Assembly: GCF_016595465.1 (NCBI RefSeq)
Contig: NZ_JAENIK010000011.1
Location: 868,001-932,000, forward strand
DNA: 64,000 nucleotides
Direction of reading: 5' to 3'
Origin: Luteolibacter yonseiensis
GTDB taxonomy: Bacteria; Verrucomicrobiota; Verrucomicrobiia; Verrucomicrobiales; Akkermansiaceae
Made by a program: the position numbers and the translations under genes. The notes below the pieces were generated by a model. The model saw nothing but the letters and a program-made list of their open reading frames with translations, made no database searches and had not been told where the DNA came from. Below are positions 53,901 through 63,080 of the stretch, piece by piece (positions within the stretch are counted from its first letter, which is position 1; each line of letters opens with the position of its first letter).

Positions 53901-56900
53901 ATGAAAGCCAAGACCCGGACCGCCAGACCCAGCGGCTTCGCGCTCGTCGTCACCCTGTCCATGATGATCCTTCTTACGGTCATCGCGGTAGGACTTCTGT
54001 CACTCGGTTCTGTGAGCCTGCGGACATCGGGCCAGACCTCCGACATGTCGGTGGCCCGGGCGAACGCGCGCATGGCCCTCATGCTGGCGATCGGAGAGCT
54101 TCAGAAAACCACCGGACCGGATACGCGGGTGACGGCCCGTGCCGATATTCTCGACGAAAATAATCCCCAGGTGCTGGGGGTTTGGGAGAGTTGGATGGGG
54201 GATGACCACGATTCAAGCGGACGTCCGATCGCTCCGAACTATTCCAATCACAAGCAGGGCAAGTTTCTGGGGTGGCTCACCTCGGACCATAAGGAAAAGC
54301 TGAAGCAGGAAATGAACGAACTGCCCGAAACCACCGCCGCTTCCGGCGACCGTGTCGCCTTGATCGGTGAGAATACGGTGGGCACGAGGGACGCGGACAA
54401 GCGCCAGATCCACCTCACGCCGCAATCCCTTGTCGTCAACAAATCCCGGGGATCGTTCGCATGGTGGGTGGGTGGCGAGAACCAGAAGGCCCGTCTGCCC
54501 CGGCCATACGCTCCGGAAAAGGACACTAGCACCGCGCTGTGGTCCGTCCTCGCAAAGACACACTCCGTGAGCGATCCGGCTCCGTTCGGTCTCGATGCCG
54601 CATTGCTGAACCATCCATCACTGACCGAGCCCGGCGAGCAGGCTCCCGCCGACAAGGTGACGAGCATCCAGCAAAGCGATTTGCTGACCAGCCCGAAACC
54701 CGCCCACAACCGGACCTCCCGCGAGCATTTCTACGATCTTTCCACGGACTCGGTCGGTTTGCTCACCAATACCGCGACCGGTGGCTGGAGGAAGGATTTG
54801 AATCTCATGTCCGAGAACGTGACGCAGACCTCCTCCGGATTGTCGTTTTTCCGGGTCAATACCAAGAAGGATCTGATGTATCGCATGGCGAGCGCGAACA
54901 GTCCCACCCCGTCGACCTCCCTGCTCTATCCATGGAGCAGCTACCGCACTCCGCAAGGCGGCACGAACGTGGCGATCTACAGCTTTCCCGCGATCGGCAG
55001 TTGGGCGAATCTCGTGAATTACGCCAGCTTGTACCGGAACATGTCCAAGGCCACCGGAAACATGACCGGGAAGATCAATGCCACGGGGATCAACGGTTCC
55101 CAGGGGACCTTCATCCACACCGTGCGGGTCATGCCGGTGATCGCCCGGGTGCAGTGGATCTACTCCCACTTTGCAAAAGGCAGCGCCACCCAGCCGGGCA
55201 AGCTGGATCTGTGCCTCCAGGTGCTTCCGGTGATCACCATGTGGAATCCTTACAACGTGTCGCTGCAATCGGAAACCCTGACTTTCAGAATGGAGGGAAC
55301 GCTGCCACCGCTGATGACCTACACGGTCGGAGGTGCGACCCTGCCGAAAAGGGTCACTGTCCAGGACAGTCGGGAGTCGAGCCAGGGCGGCACTGTCAAG
55401 GGAGCCATGACCACCCCGGAAAAATTCCAGCTCAACGGAGGTGTGACGTTCGCACCGGGGGAAGCGAAGGTCTTCAGTCCGCCCGCCAACAGCAACATCC
55501 TCATGGCGGGCTACCAGCCGTCGGGCGGGAAAAGTTATGTGGTGGCCGAGGGTGTGACCACCGCGGCGGCCGCGGCCAACAGCAAGATCACCACCAGCAT
55601 GTCGTTCGATGCCCAATACAAGGATCCGGTTTTGGGAGTCGGCATGTATCTCGATGTCCTGCGGGGTGATCTGAACAGCAACGACATCCTGCTGGCCTAC
55701 CGCATGCTCTACAAGCCGGAGATCGCGAGGGCGTCCTATCCGGCCAAGGATGCTGCCGAGTTCCCTCAGCCCACCATGGCCGCCGCGGCAAGCGCTCCGG
55801 TGAAGTTCCTCTCGGTCTCCTTCGGCGCCCGCATGGCCAGCAACACCCACATGCCATCGAAGGGGTTCGTGCAGTCCAGCCCGTTCGTGGGCTACACCGC
55901 CATGGGCGAGAAGGCCACACAGGAAGTGGACATCGGCTATTCCTATCCCGGAGTGAATCACAATGTGAACTCCCCCTTCGAATTCAGCTTCCAAGGGATC
56001 GCCGACGGCGTGGGCACCGTCGTCCCGGACGTCGAACCCGCGAAGAACTCGGGTTATATCGTGACGGGTTACAAGAAGGCCGACGGCCTGTCGCGTTGCA
56101 TCGTTTCCGAACTGCCGGGACGTCCCCTTGCTTCCTTGGCCGAGTTGCAGAACTGGGATGCCCGGTTTGAAAATCCGATCCCTCCCTATTCTTACAATCT
56201 GGTGGGAAATAGTGATGCCACCCCGCTCATTCCCCGGAAAGCCGTGGTCAACGGCTCGTCTTCAAGGGGAGCGGTCAATCTCCAGCATGACGACTCCTAT
56301 TGTCTGAACCACGTTCTGTTCGACGACTGGTTCTGTTCGTCTCTGGCGAGGGAGCCTTCGGATTTCGGCACTCCCCCCAACACTTCCAATGCGAAGACCT
56401 TGTATGAGAATCTCCTCAAGGATAATGAGAACCCGCTGGCGAACCGCGCCTACAAGCCGTCTCAAAAAGACAAGGCCGCGGTGGCCCTTGATCCCCAGAT
56501 GGCGACCACACTCTCCACCCAGAACATCGGAACCAACAGTGCCACCAGTTGGAAGACCATTGCCTCGCGGTTGGAAGTGGAGGGCATGTTCAATGTCAAT
56601 TCCACCTCGGTGACGGCGTGGCGCGCCCTGCTGGGTCATGCGCGGAACCAGAGGATTCCCCATATCGGGGCATCCGGCTCGCCGAAGCTTTCCGACAGCC
56701 TGGAGGACTATGCGTTCAGCCGCTTCAGCGTGGCGGGTGATGTGGAAGCCCGGCAAGGAGGAACTTCGGGGGCGTTCGGGAACAGCGCGCAGTTCGCCGG
56801 TTACCGCAAGTTCACAGCCGGTCAGCTGGACTTCCTCGCCGGAGAGATCGTGAAACAAGTGCGGCTGCGCGGCCCGTTCCTCTCGCTGTCGGAGTTCGTG

Positions 56901-57416
56901 AACCGCCAGTTGTCGGATGACGACGGCCTCGCGATGGCAGGTGCGATCCAGACCGCGCTCAACAAACTTACGGAGAGCAGCCAGAATCCGTTTCAGGTGG
57001 TCCAGAGCCTGGCCACGCAAGGGACGGTGAATCTGGCGACCGAAAATCCGCCCCCCGGGCAGAGCGGTTATCTGTATCCCAAGGCTGCCGTGGGGTACCG
57101 TCTCTATGGCCTGCCAGGTTGGACCCGCCAGGCCGACATCCTGCGGCCCATCGCTCCCATCTTGTCGGCGCGCGACGATACCTTCACCATCCGTGCCTAT
57201 GGCGACTGCCGGGATGCGGGTGGAACCATCATCAAGGCACGCGCCACCTGCGAGGCGACCGTCCGCCGCAGCAGGGAATATGTGGATCCGGCCAACGACG
57301 CGGCCGCTTATTCCAATGCCTCCGGAGCCGTTCCCGTCAAGCTGCCTGCGAACGAACTCTTCGGACGCCGTTATGAGATGGTATCATTCCGCTGGCTCGC
57401 GGACAACGAGATCTGA
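53901..57416 (+). CDS. Verru_Chthon cassette protein A
   Basis: The 1171-residue protein has an N-terminal pilin-like hydrophobic segment (SGFALVVTLSMMILLTVIAV) with no prepilin glutamate at +5, then VARANARMALMLAIGELQKT, the conserved opening of Verru_Chthon cassette protein A (TIGR02600). The rest is a large secreted body resembling PilX/minor-pilin organisers. Cassette proteins A-D usually sit together in Verrucomicrobiota and are thought to build a type IV-pilus-like structure. Here no B, C or D gene is adjacent. The 233-base AT-richer spacer in front (53668-53900) holds no gene I can support. A strong promoter follows after its stop, so the next genes are separately transcribed. Confidence 0.85.
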   Translation: MKAKTRTARPSGFALVVTLSMMILLTVIAVGLLSLGSVSLRTSGQTSDMSVARANARMALMLAIGELQKTTGPDTRVTARADILDENNPQVLGVWESWMGDDHDSSGRPIAPNYSNHKQGKFLGWLTSDHKEKLKQEMNELPETTAASGDRVALIGENTVGTRDADKRQIHLTPQSLVVNKSRGSFAWWVGGENQKARLPRPYAPEKDTSTALWSVLAKTHSVSDPAPFGLDAALLNHPSLTEPGEQAPADKVTSIQQSDLLTSPKPAHNRTSREHFYDLSTDSVGLLTNTATGGWRKDLNLMSENVTQTSSGLSFFRVNTKKDLMYRMASANSPTPSTSLLYPWSSYRTPQGGTNVAIYSFPAIGSWANLVNYASLYRNMSKATGNMTGKINATGINGSQGTFIHTVRVMPVIARVQWIYSHFAKGSATQPGKLDLCLQVLPVITMWNPYNVSLQSETLTFRMEGTLPPLMTYTVGGATLPKRVTVQDSRESSQGGTVKGAMTTPEKFQLNGGVTFAPGEAKVFSPPANSNILMAGYQPSGGKSYVVAEGVTTAAAAANSKITTSMSFDAQYKDPVLGVGMYLDVLRGDLNSNDILLAYRMLYKPEIARASYPAKDAAEFPQPTMAAAASAPVKFLSVSFGARMASNTHMPSKGFVQSSPFVGYTAMGEKATQEVDIGYSYPGVNHNVNSPFEFSFQGIADGVGTVVPDVEPAKNSGYIVTGYKKADGLSRCIVSELPGRPLASLAELQNWDARFENPIPPYSYNLVGNSDATPLIPRKAVVNGSSSRGAVNLQHDDSYCLNHVLFDDWFCSSLAREPSDFGTPPNTSNAKTLYENLLKDNENPLANRAYKPSQKDKAAVALDPQMATTLSTQNIGTNSATSWKTIASRLEVEGMFNVNSTSVTAWRALLGHARNQRIPHIGASGSPKLSDSLEDYAFSRFSVAGDVEARQGGTSGAFGNSAQFAGYRKFTAGQLDFLAGEIVKQVRLRGPFLSLSEFVNRQLSDDDGLAMAGAIQTALNKLTESSQNPFQVVQSLATQGTVNLATENPPPGQSGYLYPKAAVGYRLYGLPGWTRQADILRPIAPILSARDDTFTIRAYGDCRDAGGTIIKARATCEATVRRSREYVDPANDAAAYSNASGAVPVKLPANELFGRRYEMVSFRWLADNEI

Positions 57417-57450
57417 AGATGTTTCTGCCGGATTTTCACAGGGTTAATTT

Positions 57451-57479
57451 TTGACACATCATCCGCCGCTCCATAGTTT
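57451..57479 (+). promoter_or_regulatory. Sigma70-type promoter of the sensor-kinase operon
   Basis: TTGACA, a 17-base spacer and TAGTTT lie 21 bases before the ATG at 57500. The -35 is consensus. The expected start of transcription leaves a leader of only about 14 bases. Confidence 0.65.
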
Positions 57480-57499
57480 CCAGAAAAACCGTCATATTC

Positions 57500-58195
57500 A
57501 TGCGTTATCTACTATTGCTCCTTTTACTGTTCCCGTTGGTCGCCACCGCCCAGGACAAGTCGGCCAAACGCACGTGCCGGGTGGTGTTCCTGAATCCTCC
57601 GGCGAACGCTCCCAAGAAGCTATACCTGTTCGACGGCACGACCTCGCAGGAGGTGGAACTGCCGAAGATGAATTTTTCCGATGTCTATGTGGTGGCGAAC
57701 GGAGATGTCACCCTCCGCCTGCTCACCGCACCTGTCACCAAGGTGGAGCAGGTGCCCGCGGGAGCTCCGGCGGGAAAAGTCGCCGCGGGAATCGAGGATT
57801 TCTATCTCATCGCCTCCAGCGATCCGAAAAACCAGGTGGTCCCGGTGCAGTTGCAGGTCATCGACGCCAGCGTGCAGAAATTCCGCAAGGGCCAGATGAT
57901 GTGGTATAATCTCACGACGAGTGCGGTAGGGGGGCAACTGGGCAGCCAGAAGCTCGCGTTGAAAGCCCAGTCGAGAGCCGTCACGGATGCGCCCGCTTCC
58001 GGCAGGGAACCCTATGACGTTTCCATCTCCTATTCGCTTCCCAACGACAAGCGTCTCTACCCGATCTGCCAAACCAAGTGGGAGCACGACCCGGACACCC
58101 GGACCGTGGTGTTTCTCTACGGCGGTGCCAACGGCGCGACTCCGGAACTCATCGGGTTCAAGGACTTCCGGGCTCCTGTCGAAAAGAGCCAGTGA
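57500..58195 (+). CDS. Small secreted protein ahead of a histidine kinase
   Basis: The product is 231 residues with a clear signal peptide MRYLLLLLLLFPLVATAQ. The body is beta-rich (VVFLNPPANAPKKLYLFDGT; VYVVANGDVTLRLL; QMMWYNLTTSAVGGQLGSQK). I do not recognise it, though the layout is common after Verru_Chthon genes in this phylum. Its stop overlaps a GTG that could start the kinase (GTGA), and a promoter lies in front, so it is the first gene of the signalling operon. It might supply or modify the ligand sensed by the kinase. Confidence 0.7.
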   Translation: MRYLLLLLLLFPLVATAQDKSAKRTCRVVFLNPPANAPKKLYLFDGTTSQEVELPKMNFSDVYVVANGDVTLRLLTAPVTKVEQVPAGAPAGKVAAGIEDFYLIASSDPKNQVVPVQLQVIDASVQKFRKGQMMWYNLTTSAVGGQLGSQKLALKAQSRAVTDAPASGREPYDVSISYSLPNDKRLYPICQTKWEHDPDTRTVVFLYGGANGATPELIGFKDFRAPVEKSQ

Positions 58196-58242
58196 CTGAA
58201 GAACGCCCGCCGAAAACCTTTCGGTTGTTTCCCGACCGGCGC

Positions 58243-60792
58243 ATGAAATCCACAGCCCGTGACATGCTGAAGGTTCTCATTGTCGCCGCGGGTTTGTCGG
58301 CCACGGGTCTCTCGTCCGCCGCACCCGCCTTCCTGCCCTACAAGGCGGATCCGAACACGCTCCATCTCTGGCATTTCGACGAGCCGGCTCCGCCGTTTGA
58401 GGATGCTGGAGCCATCCCGACCGCATTGAGGGGAATGCTCAATGGCGCGCATGCGGGTGAAAAATCGCTCGAGGGATTCGGCTCTGCGGTTTCGTTCGCG
58501 CATACCCCTGAGGACGAGCCGGGGATCGACCGTCCCTATGGTCCGATCTTGCTGGCGAAGCCCGAACTCGATAACACGGGCAAGGACAATGTGAACGCGC
58601 CCTTTCCCGTGATGGGGCCGGATGGGGCGTTCACGATCGAAGCCATCGTCAGGCTGGACGTGCTCCCCGCGAATTCGCCCAGCTATGCGGCGGACATCGT
58701 CACGATGGATGACGACAACCAGGCGAACCGGGTGTTCCTGTTCCGTATTGAGAAACCGGGCTTCCTTTCGTTCGTCCCCATCGCGGGCGATGCCGTGAGG
58801 GGAGGCGGGCTTGCCACGATCCCCACCACGGGAAGGCATGCCATCCGGACCGGAGAATGGTTCCACGTCGCCGTGACCTATGACGGAAATGAAAACGCTT
58901 CGGACAATCTCAAGCTTTACTGGACCCGTCTCGACTCGGCCGAGCAGTCGGCGAATCTGATAGGCCGTGGCACCCTCACCGCGGACCTGCGCCGGGAACT
59001 GGGGGACTTCGCCATCGGCAACTCGGGAAAGTTCAACCAGCTCGGGCCTTTTGAATACTTTCCCGGATGCATCGACGAGGTCCGCATCAGCAGCATCGCC
59101 CGGCGGCCCTACGACTTTTTCTTCGTCAGTCCGGAAGAGAAGGCCCGTGCGATTGACCTGCTCGCGGCGACAAGACCGTTGCAAATGCAGGTGGGCCTGA
59201 CCCTGCATCAGGTTTACGTGAACGAATCCATGGTTCTGAGACCGCAGAGCGGAGTTCCGCTGGTTCTCGGGCCGGGCACTCACCGGCTGGATTTCGACTT
59301 TGGTTTTCCCGTGGGCGAGCTCGCGGACCCGGTGGCGGTGAAGTGCCGGCTCGAGGGGCTGGATGAGGAATGGAATCCCACCGCCCGCGGAATGACGCTG
59401 ACCTGGGAAATGTTGGGAGAGGGGAACGTGCTTTTGGGACGTACGGTTTTTTCAACGACTCGCTCCAGTCCGGGTTGGGAGAGCGATGTGGTGGACTCGC
59501 CGATGCGGCGCAGGACGGAGCCCCTGTATGTCCCGGAAGGCACGCGGCGCCTGCGCGTGATCATGTCCTCGGGTGCTCCGGACACCACGGGTTGCTGGGT
59601 CATCGATGATCTCGCGCTGACAAGGTCCGGGAAGCCGGAGACGAATCTCTGGGTGAACGGCGACTTCGGCAGGGGCGAGCGTACCGACCAGATCGGCGGC
59701 ATTCCGGCGGGCTGGACGCGGGGCGGCAGCGAACCCGCCATCGCCCGGCTGATGTTGGCCGACGCACCCGCTCTCGGTTTGTTGGATGCCGAGCAGAGCC
59801 ATTCCGGGTTGTGGACATGCAGCCAGGCCCTGCCCGTCCGGCCATCGAAAGGCGGGGAGACTTTCCTGATTTCCTGGTCGGAGGCGTTCAACGTCATCTC
59901 GGGCGCCGCACTTCATGCGACCTACATGAACGTCCCTTCCGGGAAATATACCTTCCGTGCCATCGCGGTGACGGATCATCCGCTGAACCGTACGACACAA
60001 CTGGCGTTCCCCATCGTCATCCGCCAGCCCTACTGGAAACAGGCATGGTTCATGCCGCTGGTCGTGGCGGGCATCGTGGTGGTGATCGGGTGGGGACTTT
60101 TCCTGAACTACCAGCGCCGGTCGAGGCACCGTCTTTCCATCATCCGCATGTCGAACGCGGTGGAGCGGGACCGCGCGCGCATCGCACGGGACATGCATGA
60201 TGACCTCGGCACGCGTGTCTCCCTCCTGAAACACGCCGCATCCGTCGTGCGCCAGGCGATCGACCGGGATCCATCCAAGGCGCGCGGGCAGGCCGTCCGC
60301 CTGGAGTCGGCCGCCACCGATCTGGTGTGGGCCATGGATGGCCTGGTGTGGGCGGTGAATCCTTCCAACGACACCTTGGAACATCTCGCCGGTCACCTGT
60401 CGGGACTGGCGCAGGAAATTTTCCGCGAGGCTCCGGTCACCTTGCGGATTTCCATTCCCACGGACCTGCCCGCCGTCGCCCTGCGTTCGGACTTCCGGCA
60501 TCATTTCTCCCTGGCGGTGAAAGAGGCCTTGCACAACATTCTGAAGCACGCCGGTCCATGCGAGGCATCCCTGCAACTGCTGGTGGAAGGTGGGACGCTC
60601 GCCGCCTTCATCAACGACACCGGCGCGGGTTTTGATCTGGACAATCCCGATGCCGGCAACGGCCTGCTCAACCTCCTCTCCCGCGCGAGGGAAATGGGGG
60701 GGACCTGTGAAATGGATTCCGCTCCGGGAAAAGGGACACGGGTCGTTTTGCGTTGTCCTCTGCCGAAAGTTCCAGTGCTCTTGAATTCATGA
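58243..60792 (+). CDS. NarL-family sensor histidine kinase with LamG and Y_Y_Y-like periplasmic region
   Basis: The product is 849 residues. Signal peptide MKSTARDMLKVLIVAAGLSA fixes 58243 as the likely start; GTG 58192 overlapping the previous stop is an alternative. Residues ~40-290 are a LamG/concanavalin-like domain (LHLWHFDEPAPPFEDAG; IEAIVRLDV; DEVRISSIARRPYD). Residues ~330-590 look like a Y_Y_Y domain split by an insertion: CRLEGLDEEWNPT at ~367 and VPSGKYTFRAIAV at ~563. A transmembrane helix follows (~603-622). The kinase core has HisKA_3 RDRARIARDMHDDLGTRVSL with phospho-acceptor His652, N-box EALHNILKHA (N765) and G1 DTGAGFD (792-798). Its ATGA overlap with the response regulator makes them a pair. 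A carbohydrate ligand is likely from LamG but is inference. Confidence 0.9.
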   Translation: MKSTARDMLKVLIVAAGLSATGLSSAAPAFLPYKADPNTLHLWHFDEPAPPFEDAGAIPTALRGMLNGAHAGEKSLEGFGSAVSFAHTPEDEPGIDRPYGPILLAKPELDNTGKDNVNAPFPVMGPDGAFTIEAIVRLDVLPANSPSYAADIVTMDDDNQANRVFLFRIEKPGFLSFVPIAGDAVRGGGLATIPTTGRHAIRTGEWFHVAVTYDGNENASDNLKLYWTRLDSAEQSANLIGRGTLTADLRRELGDFAIGNSGKFNQLGPFEYFPGCIDEVRISSIARRPYDFFFVSPEEKARAIDLLAATRPLQMQVGLTLHQVYVNESMVLRPQSGVPLVLGPGTHRLDFDFGFPVGELADPVAVKCRLEGLDEEWNPTARGMTLTWEMLGEGNVLLGRTVFSTTRSSPGWESDVVDSPMRRRTEPLYVPEGTRRLRVIMSSGAPDTTGCWVIDDLALTRSGKPETNLWVNGDFGRGERTDQIGGIPAGWTRGGSEPAIARLMLADAPALGLLDAEQSHSGLWTCSQALPVRPSKGGETFLISWSEAFNVISGAALHATYMNVPSGKYTFRAIAVTDHPLNRTTQLAFPIVIRQPYWKQAWFMPLVVAGIVVVIGWGLFLNYQRRSRHRLSIIRMSNAVERDRARIARDMHDDLGTRVSLLKHAASVVRQAIDRDPSKARGQAVRLESAATDLVWAMDGLVWAVNPSNDTLEHLAGHLSGLAQEIFREAPVTLRISIPTDLPAVALRSDFRHHFSLAVKEALHNILKHAGPCEASLQLLVEGGTLAAFINDTGAGFDLDNPDAGNGLLNLLSRAREMGGTCEMDSAPGKGTRVVLRCPLPKVPVLLNS

Positions 60793-61436
60793 ACGCCGCA
60801 CCGTACCGAGTTGTCATTGTCGAAGATGATTCCCTCTTCAGGGAATCTTTTCTGGAAACCGTCGCCACCACCGCGTCCTGGCAGGTGAGCGGCTGCCACG
60901 TGCGGGCGGAGTCCGCCTTGGAGGCGATTCCGAAGGATCCGCCGGACGCGGTCATCGCGGACATCCAGCTTCCGGGGATGTCGGGCATCGAACTGGTGAG
61001 GAAACTCAAGCCGCTGTGCCCGGACACCCAGTTTCTCATGGTCACGGTGTTTGAGGATGCGGAGCGTGTGTTCGAAGCGCTGGCGGCGGGTGCTTCCGGC
61101 TATGTGCTCAAGCGGGACGTGCATTCGCGTTTGTTGGAATCTCTCGATGACGTGCTCGCCGGTGGCGCTCCCATGTCCAGTGCCATCGCGCGGAAGGTGG
61201 TCCAGCATTTCCGGATGCCGGTGCAGGAGCCGGGGGAGGATTTCCATCTCACCCAGCGCGAAACGGAGACCCTGGACCTGTTGGTGAAAGGATATTTCTA
61301 CAAGGAAATCGCCAGCGAACTTGGAATCCGCATCGATACGGTCGCGTTCCATTTGGGAAACATCTATCGCAAGCTCCATGTGCGGACGCGTAGCGAGGCG
61401 ATCCTCAAATACATGGGCCGCGCCGCGGATTCATGA
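60789..61436 (+). CDS. NarL/FixJ-type response regulator
   Basis: The 215-residue regulator has a receiver domain with acidic pocket VEDD (12-15 region), phospho-acceptor Asp58 in AVIADIQLPGMSG, the conserved threonine in MVTVFEDAE and lysine in YVLKRDVHS. The C-terminal LuxR-type HTH is at ~150-212 (LTQRETETLDLLVKGYFYKE; DTVAFHLGNIYRKLHVRTRS). It overlaps the kinase gene by ATGA, the mark of a cognate pair. The target genes are unknown. Confidence 0.95.
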   Translation: MNAAPYRVVIVEDDSLFRESFLETVATTASWQVSGCHVRAESALEAIPKDPPDAVIADIQLPGMSGIELVRKLKPLCPDTQFLMVTVFEDAERVFEALAAGASGYVLKRDVHSRLLESLDDVLAGGAPMSSAIARKVVQHFRMPVQEPGEDFHLTQRETETLDLLVKGYFYKEIASELGIRIDTVAFHLGNIYRKLHVRTRSEAILKYMGRAADS

Positions 61437-61766
61437 CCCGCGCGACATCGCGGACCGATAGGTTTGTCGGCGCCATTTGACGGACTTCCGGATTTGCCTG
61501 GCAGGGCCATTGTCACGAATGCCTCGTGGCGATTCATGTTTTTTTCCGGAATTGCGTTCGCGGGATCATCTTCCGGAATGCCTCCACGGTCATTCCGATG
61601 CGGAGATCCGGTCATTGCGAGCGGTGAATTTGATACTTTTGTTGCGGCGTAATGTATTTATGATGTGTTATTTGTGTAATACTCCATAAACCGGGAGGTT
61701 CACGAAACCCTGTTTGGCCGCTAGTCATCCAGCCTCCACCACGGCCTCTCGTGGTGGCATCGCAGC
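61437..61766 (+). other. Intergenic stretch before the XylR-like gene
   Basis: This is 330 bases without a supported gene. The stretch around 61632-61690 is AT-rich (TTTGTTGCGGCG, TGTATTTATGATGTG) and may hold the promoter of the regulator, but no clear -35/-10 pair stands out. A perfect 8-bp dyad CCACCACG / CGTGGTGG with a six-base spacer lies at 61736-61757, nine bases before the regulator's ATG. Confidence 0.6.
61736..61757. promoter_or_regulatory. Perfect dyad directly before the XylR-like start
   Basis: CCACCACG / CGTGGTGG, six-base spacer, ends nine bases before the ATG at 61767. It could be an autoregulatory operator or a 5'-UTR hairpin that hides the start. Confidence 0.5.
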
Positions 61767-63023
61767 ATGAAAGCTCCGTCAACAAACCCATACGGTTGCG
61801 GCAGCAGTGGTTCCATTTCCACGGCTACCCTTGTCTCCACCCGCGGTCATTCCGCCGGAGCGGCGGATTTGTCACGTCCGCTCCGGAAGCGTGGAAGGAA
61901 ACCCCTCGTCAGCATGATGCTGGACCCCCGTGCGCCGGAAGTTCATGCGGGCATCCTGCGTGCCGCGCACGAACTTCGCTGGGATGTGGTGGAGAGAACG
62001 GTGGCTGGCGCGCGTCCTTTCGACGGAGTGCTTTCCACGACGGGGCCGGACGAACTCTGGCGCTGGACCCGTGGACTGGATTGTCCGCTGGTCCGCATCG
62101 TCGGCAACACGGTTTCCGCCGCCAGCGTGATGCCCGCCGACGGGATGTGCACGGTGGCGCCGGATCTGGCCAAGGCCGGAGAATTGGCCGCGAAACATCT
62201 GCTTTCGTTGGGAAATGCCAATATCGTTTTTTTCCGCAACTATGGTTCCGGCGGACCGGGACTGTTGTGCGCGTCATTTCTCGAAGCCTGCCGCCTCGCG
62301 GGGAAGGAGCCGACCGTCATCGACTCTACCATCCATCATCCGGTGGATCGTGCGAACTGGCTTCTTCAACAGGTTTCCCAGCTCCCGCTTCCAAGCGTGA
62401 TCATGGCGGATCATGACCGCTTCGCCGTCGAGATCATCGCCGCCGCGAGGGAGCTGGGGCTGCGCGTGCCCGAAGACATCGCGGTCATGGGCATGGAGAA
62501 CGTGGCGGCCGTGCGGCAGCGGTCCCATGTCCCAGTCACATCCGTGGACATGAACCTCGAGCTGCTGGGCTACACCGCGGCCCGGCTGCTGGACCGTGCG
62601 ATGCGTGGAGAGGCCATCGAACCGACCCTCCGTCTCATTCCGCCGAGGCGGGTGGTGGAGCGTGAATCCACGGCCACGTTCGCTTGTGAGGTTCCCGGCA
62701 TTTCCAAGGCGATCCTGAAGATCCGGAGCCAGTATCCGAATTCCATCTCGATCCCGACAATGGCCCGCGAATGCGGCATGTCGGTGAGGAATCTCTATCG
62801 GCTCTATCGTTCCACCACCGGCAACACCATCGGCAAGGACATCATGGCCAGGAGGATGGCGGCGGCCGCCGAACTGCTGATGGACGACGCCCTCAAGCTT
62901 GAACCCATCGCCATCGAGACAGGCCTGGGCAATGCGAAAAACCTCTGCCGGTTGTTCAAGGAGCACTTCGGCAAAACTCCCGGTCAGTGGCGGGCCGCAT
63001 GCAATCCATCCGTCGTCGGCTGA
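61767..63023 (+). CDS. XylR-like transcription regulator (LacI-type sensor plus AraC HTH)
   Basis: The product is 418 residues. Residues ~45-310 are a periplasmic-binding-protein-like sensor (VSMMLDPRAPEVHAGILRAA; CLRVPEDIA-type line LGLRVPEDIAVMGMENVAAV; PVTSVDMNLELLGYTAARLL). The C-terminal ~100 residues form an AraC-type double HTH (MARECGMSVRNLYRLYRSTT; GLGNAKNLCRLFKEHFGKTP). This order defines XylR-type regulators, abundant in Verrucomicrobiota, which respond to sugars. The N-terminal ~40 residues are Ser/Gly-rich and may not all be coding. The next gene is a secreted repeat protein 57 bases downstream, a possible target. Confidence 0.9.
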   Translation: MKAPSTNPYGCGSSGSISTATLVSTRGHSAGAADLSRPLRKRGRKPLVSMMLDPRAPEVHAGILRAAHELRWDVVERTVAGARPFDGVLSTTGPDELWRWTRGLDCPLVRIVGNTVSAASVMPADGMCTVAPDLAKAGELAAKHLLSLGNANIVFFRNYGSGGPGLLCASFLEACRLAGKEPTVIDSTIHHPVDRANWLLQQVSQLPLPSVIMADHDRFAVEIIAAARELGLRVPEDIAVMGMENVAAVRQRSHVPVTSVDMNLELLGYTAARLLDRAMRGEAIEPTLRLIPPRRVVERESTATFACEVPGISKAILKIRSQYPNSISIPTMARECGMSVRNLYRLYRSTTGNTIGKDIMARRMAAAAELLMDDALKLEPIAIETGLGNAKNLCRLFKEHFGKTPGQWRAACNPSVVG

Positions 63024-63080
63024 GATTTTTTTTCCAATTTTTTTCTCATATAGCAAATACCCGAAAATACCCAAAACCCC

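Noticed and set aside
61464-61689. Small plus-strand frames of 62 and 70 residues
   Set aside because: They have no ribosome-binding site and no conserved features; the region looks like a promoter-containing spacer.
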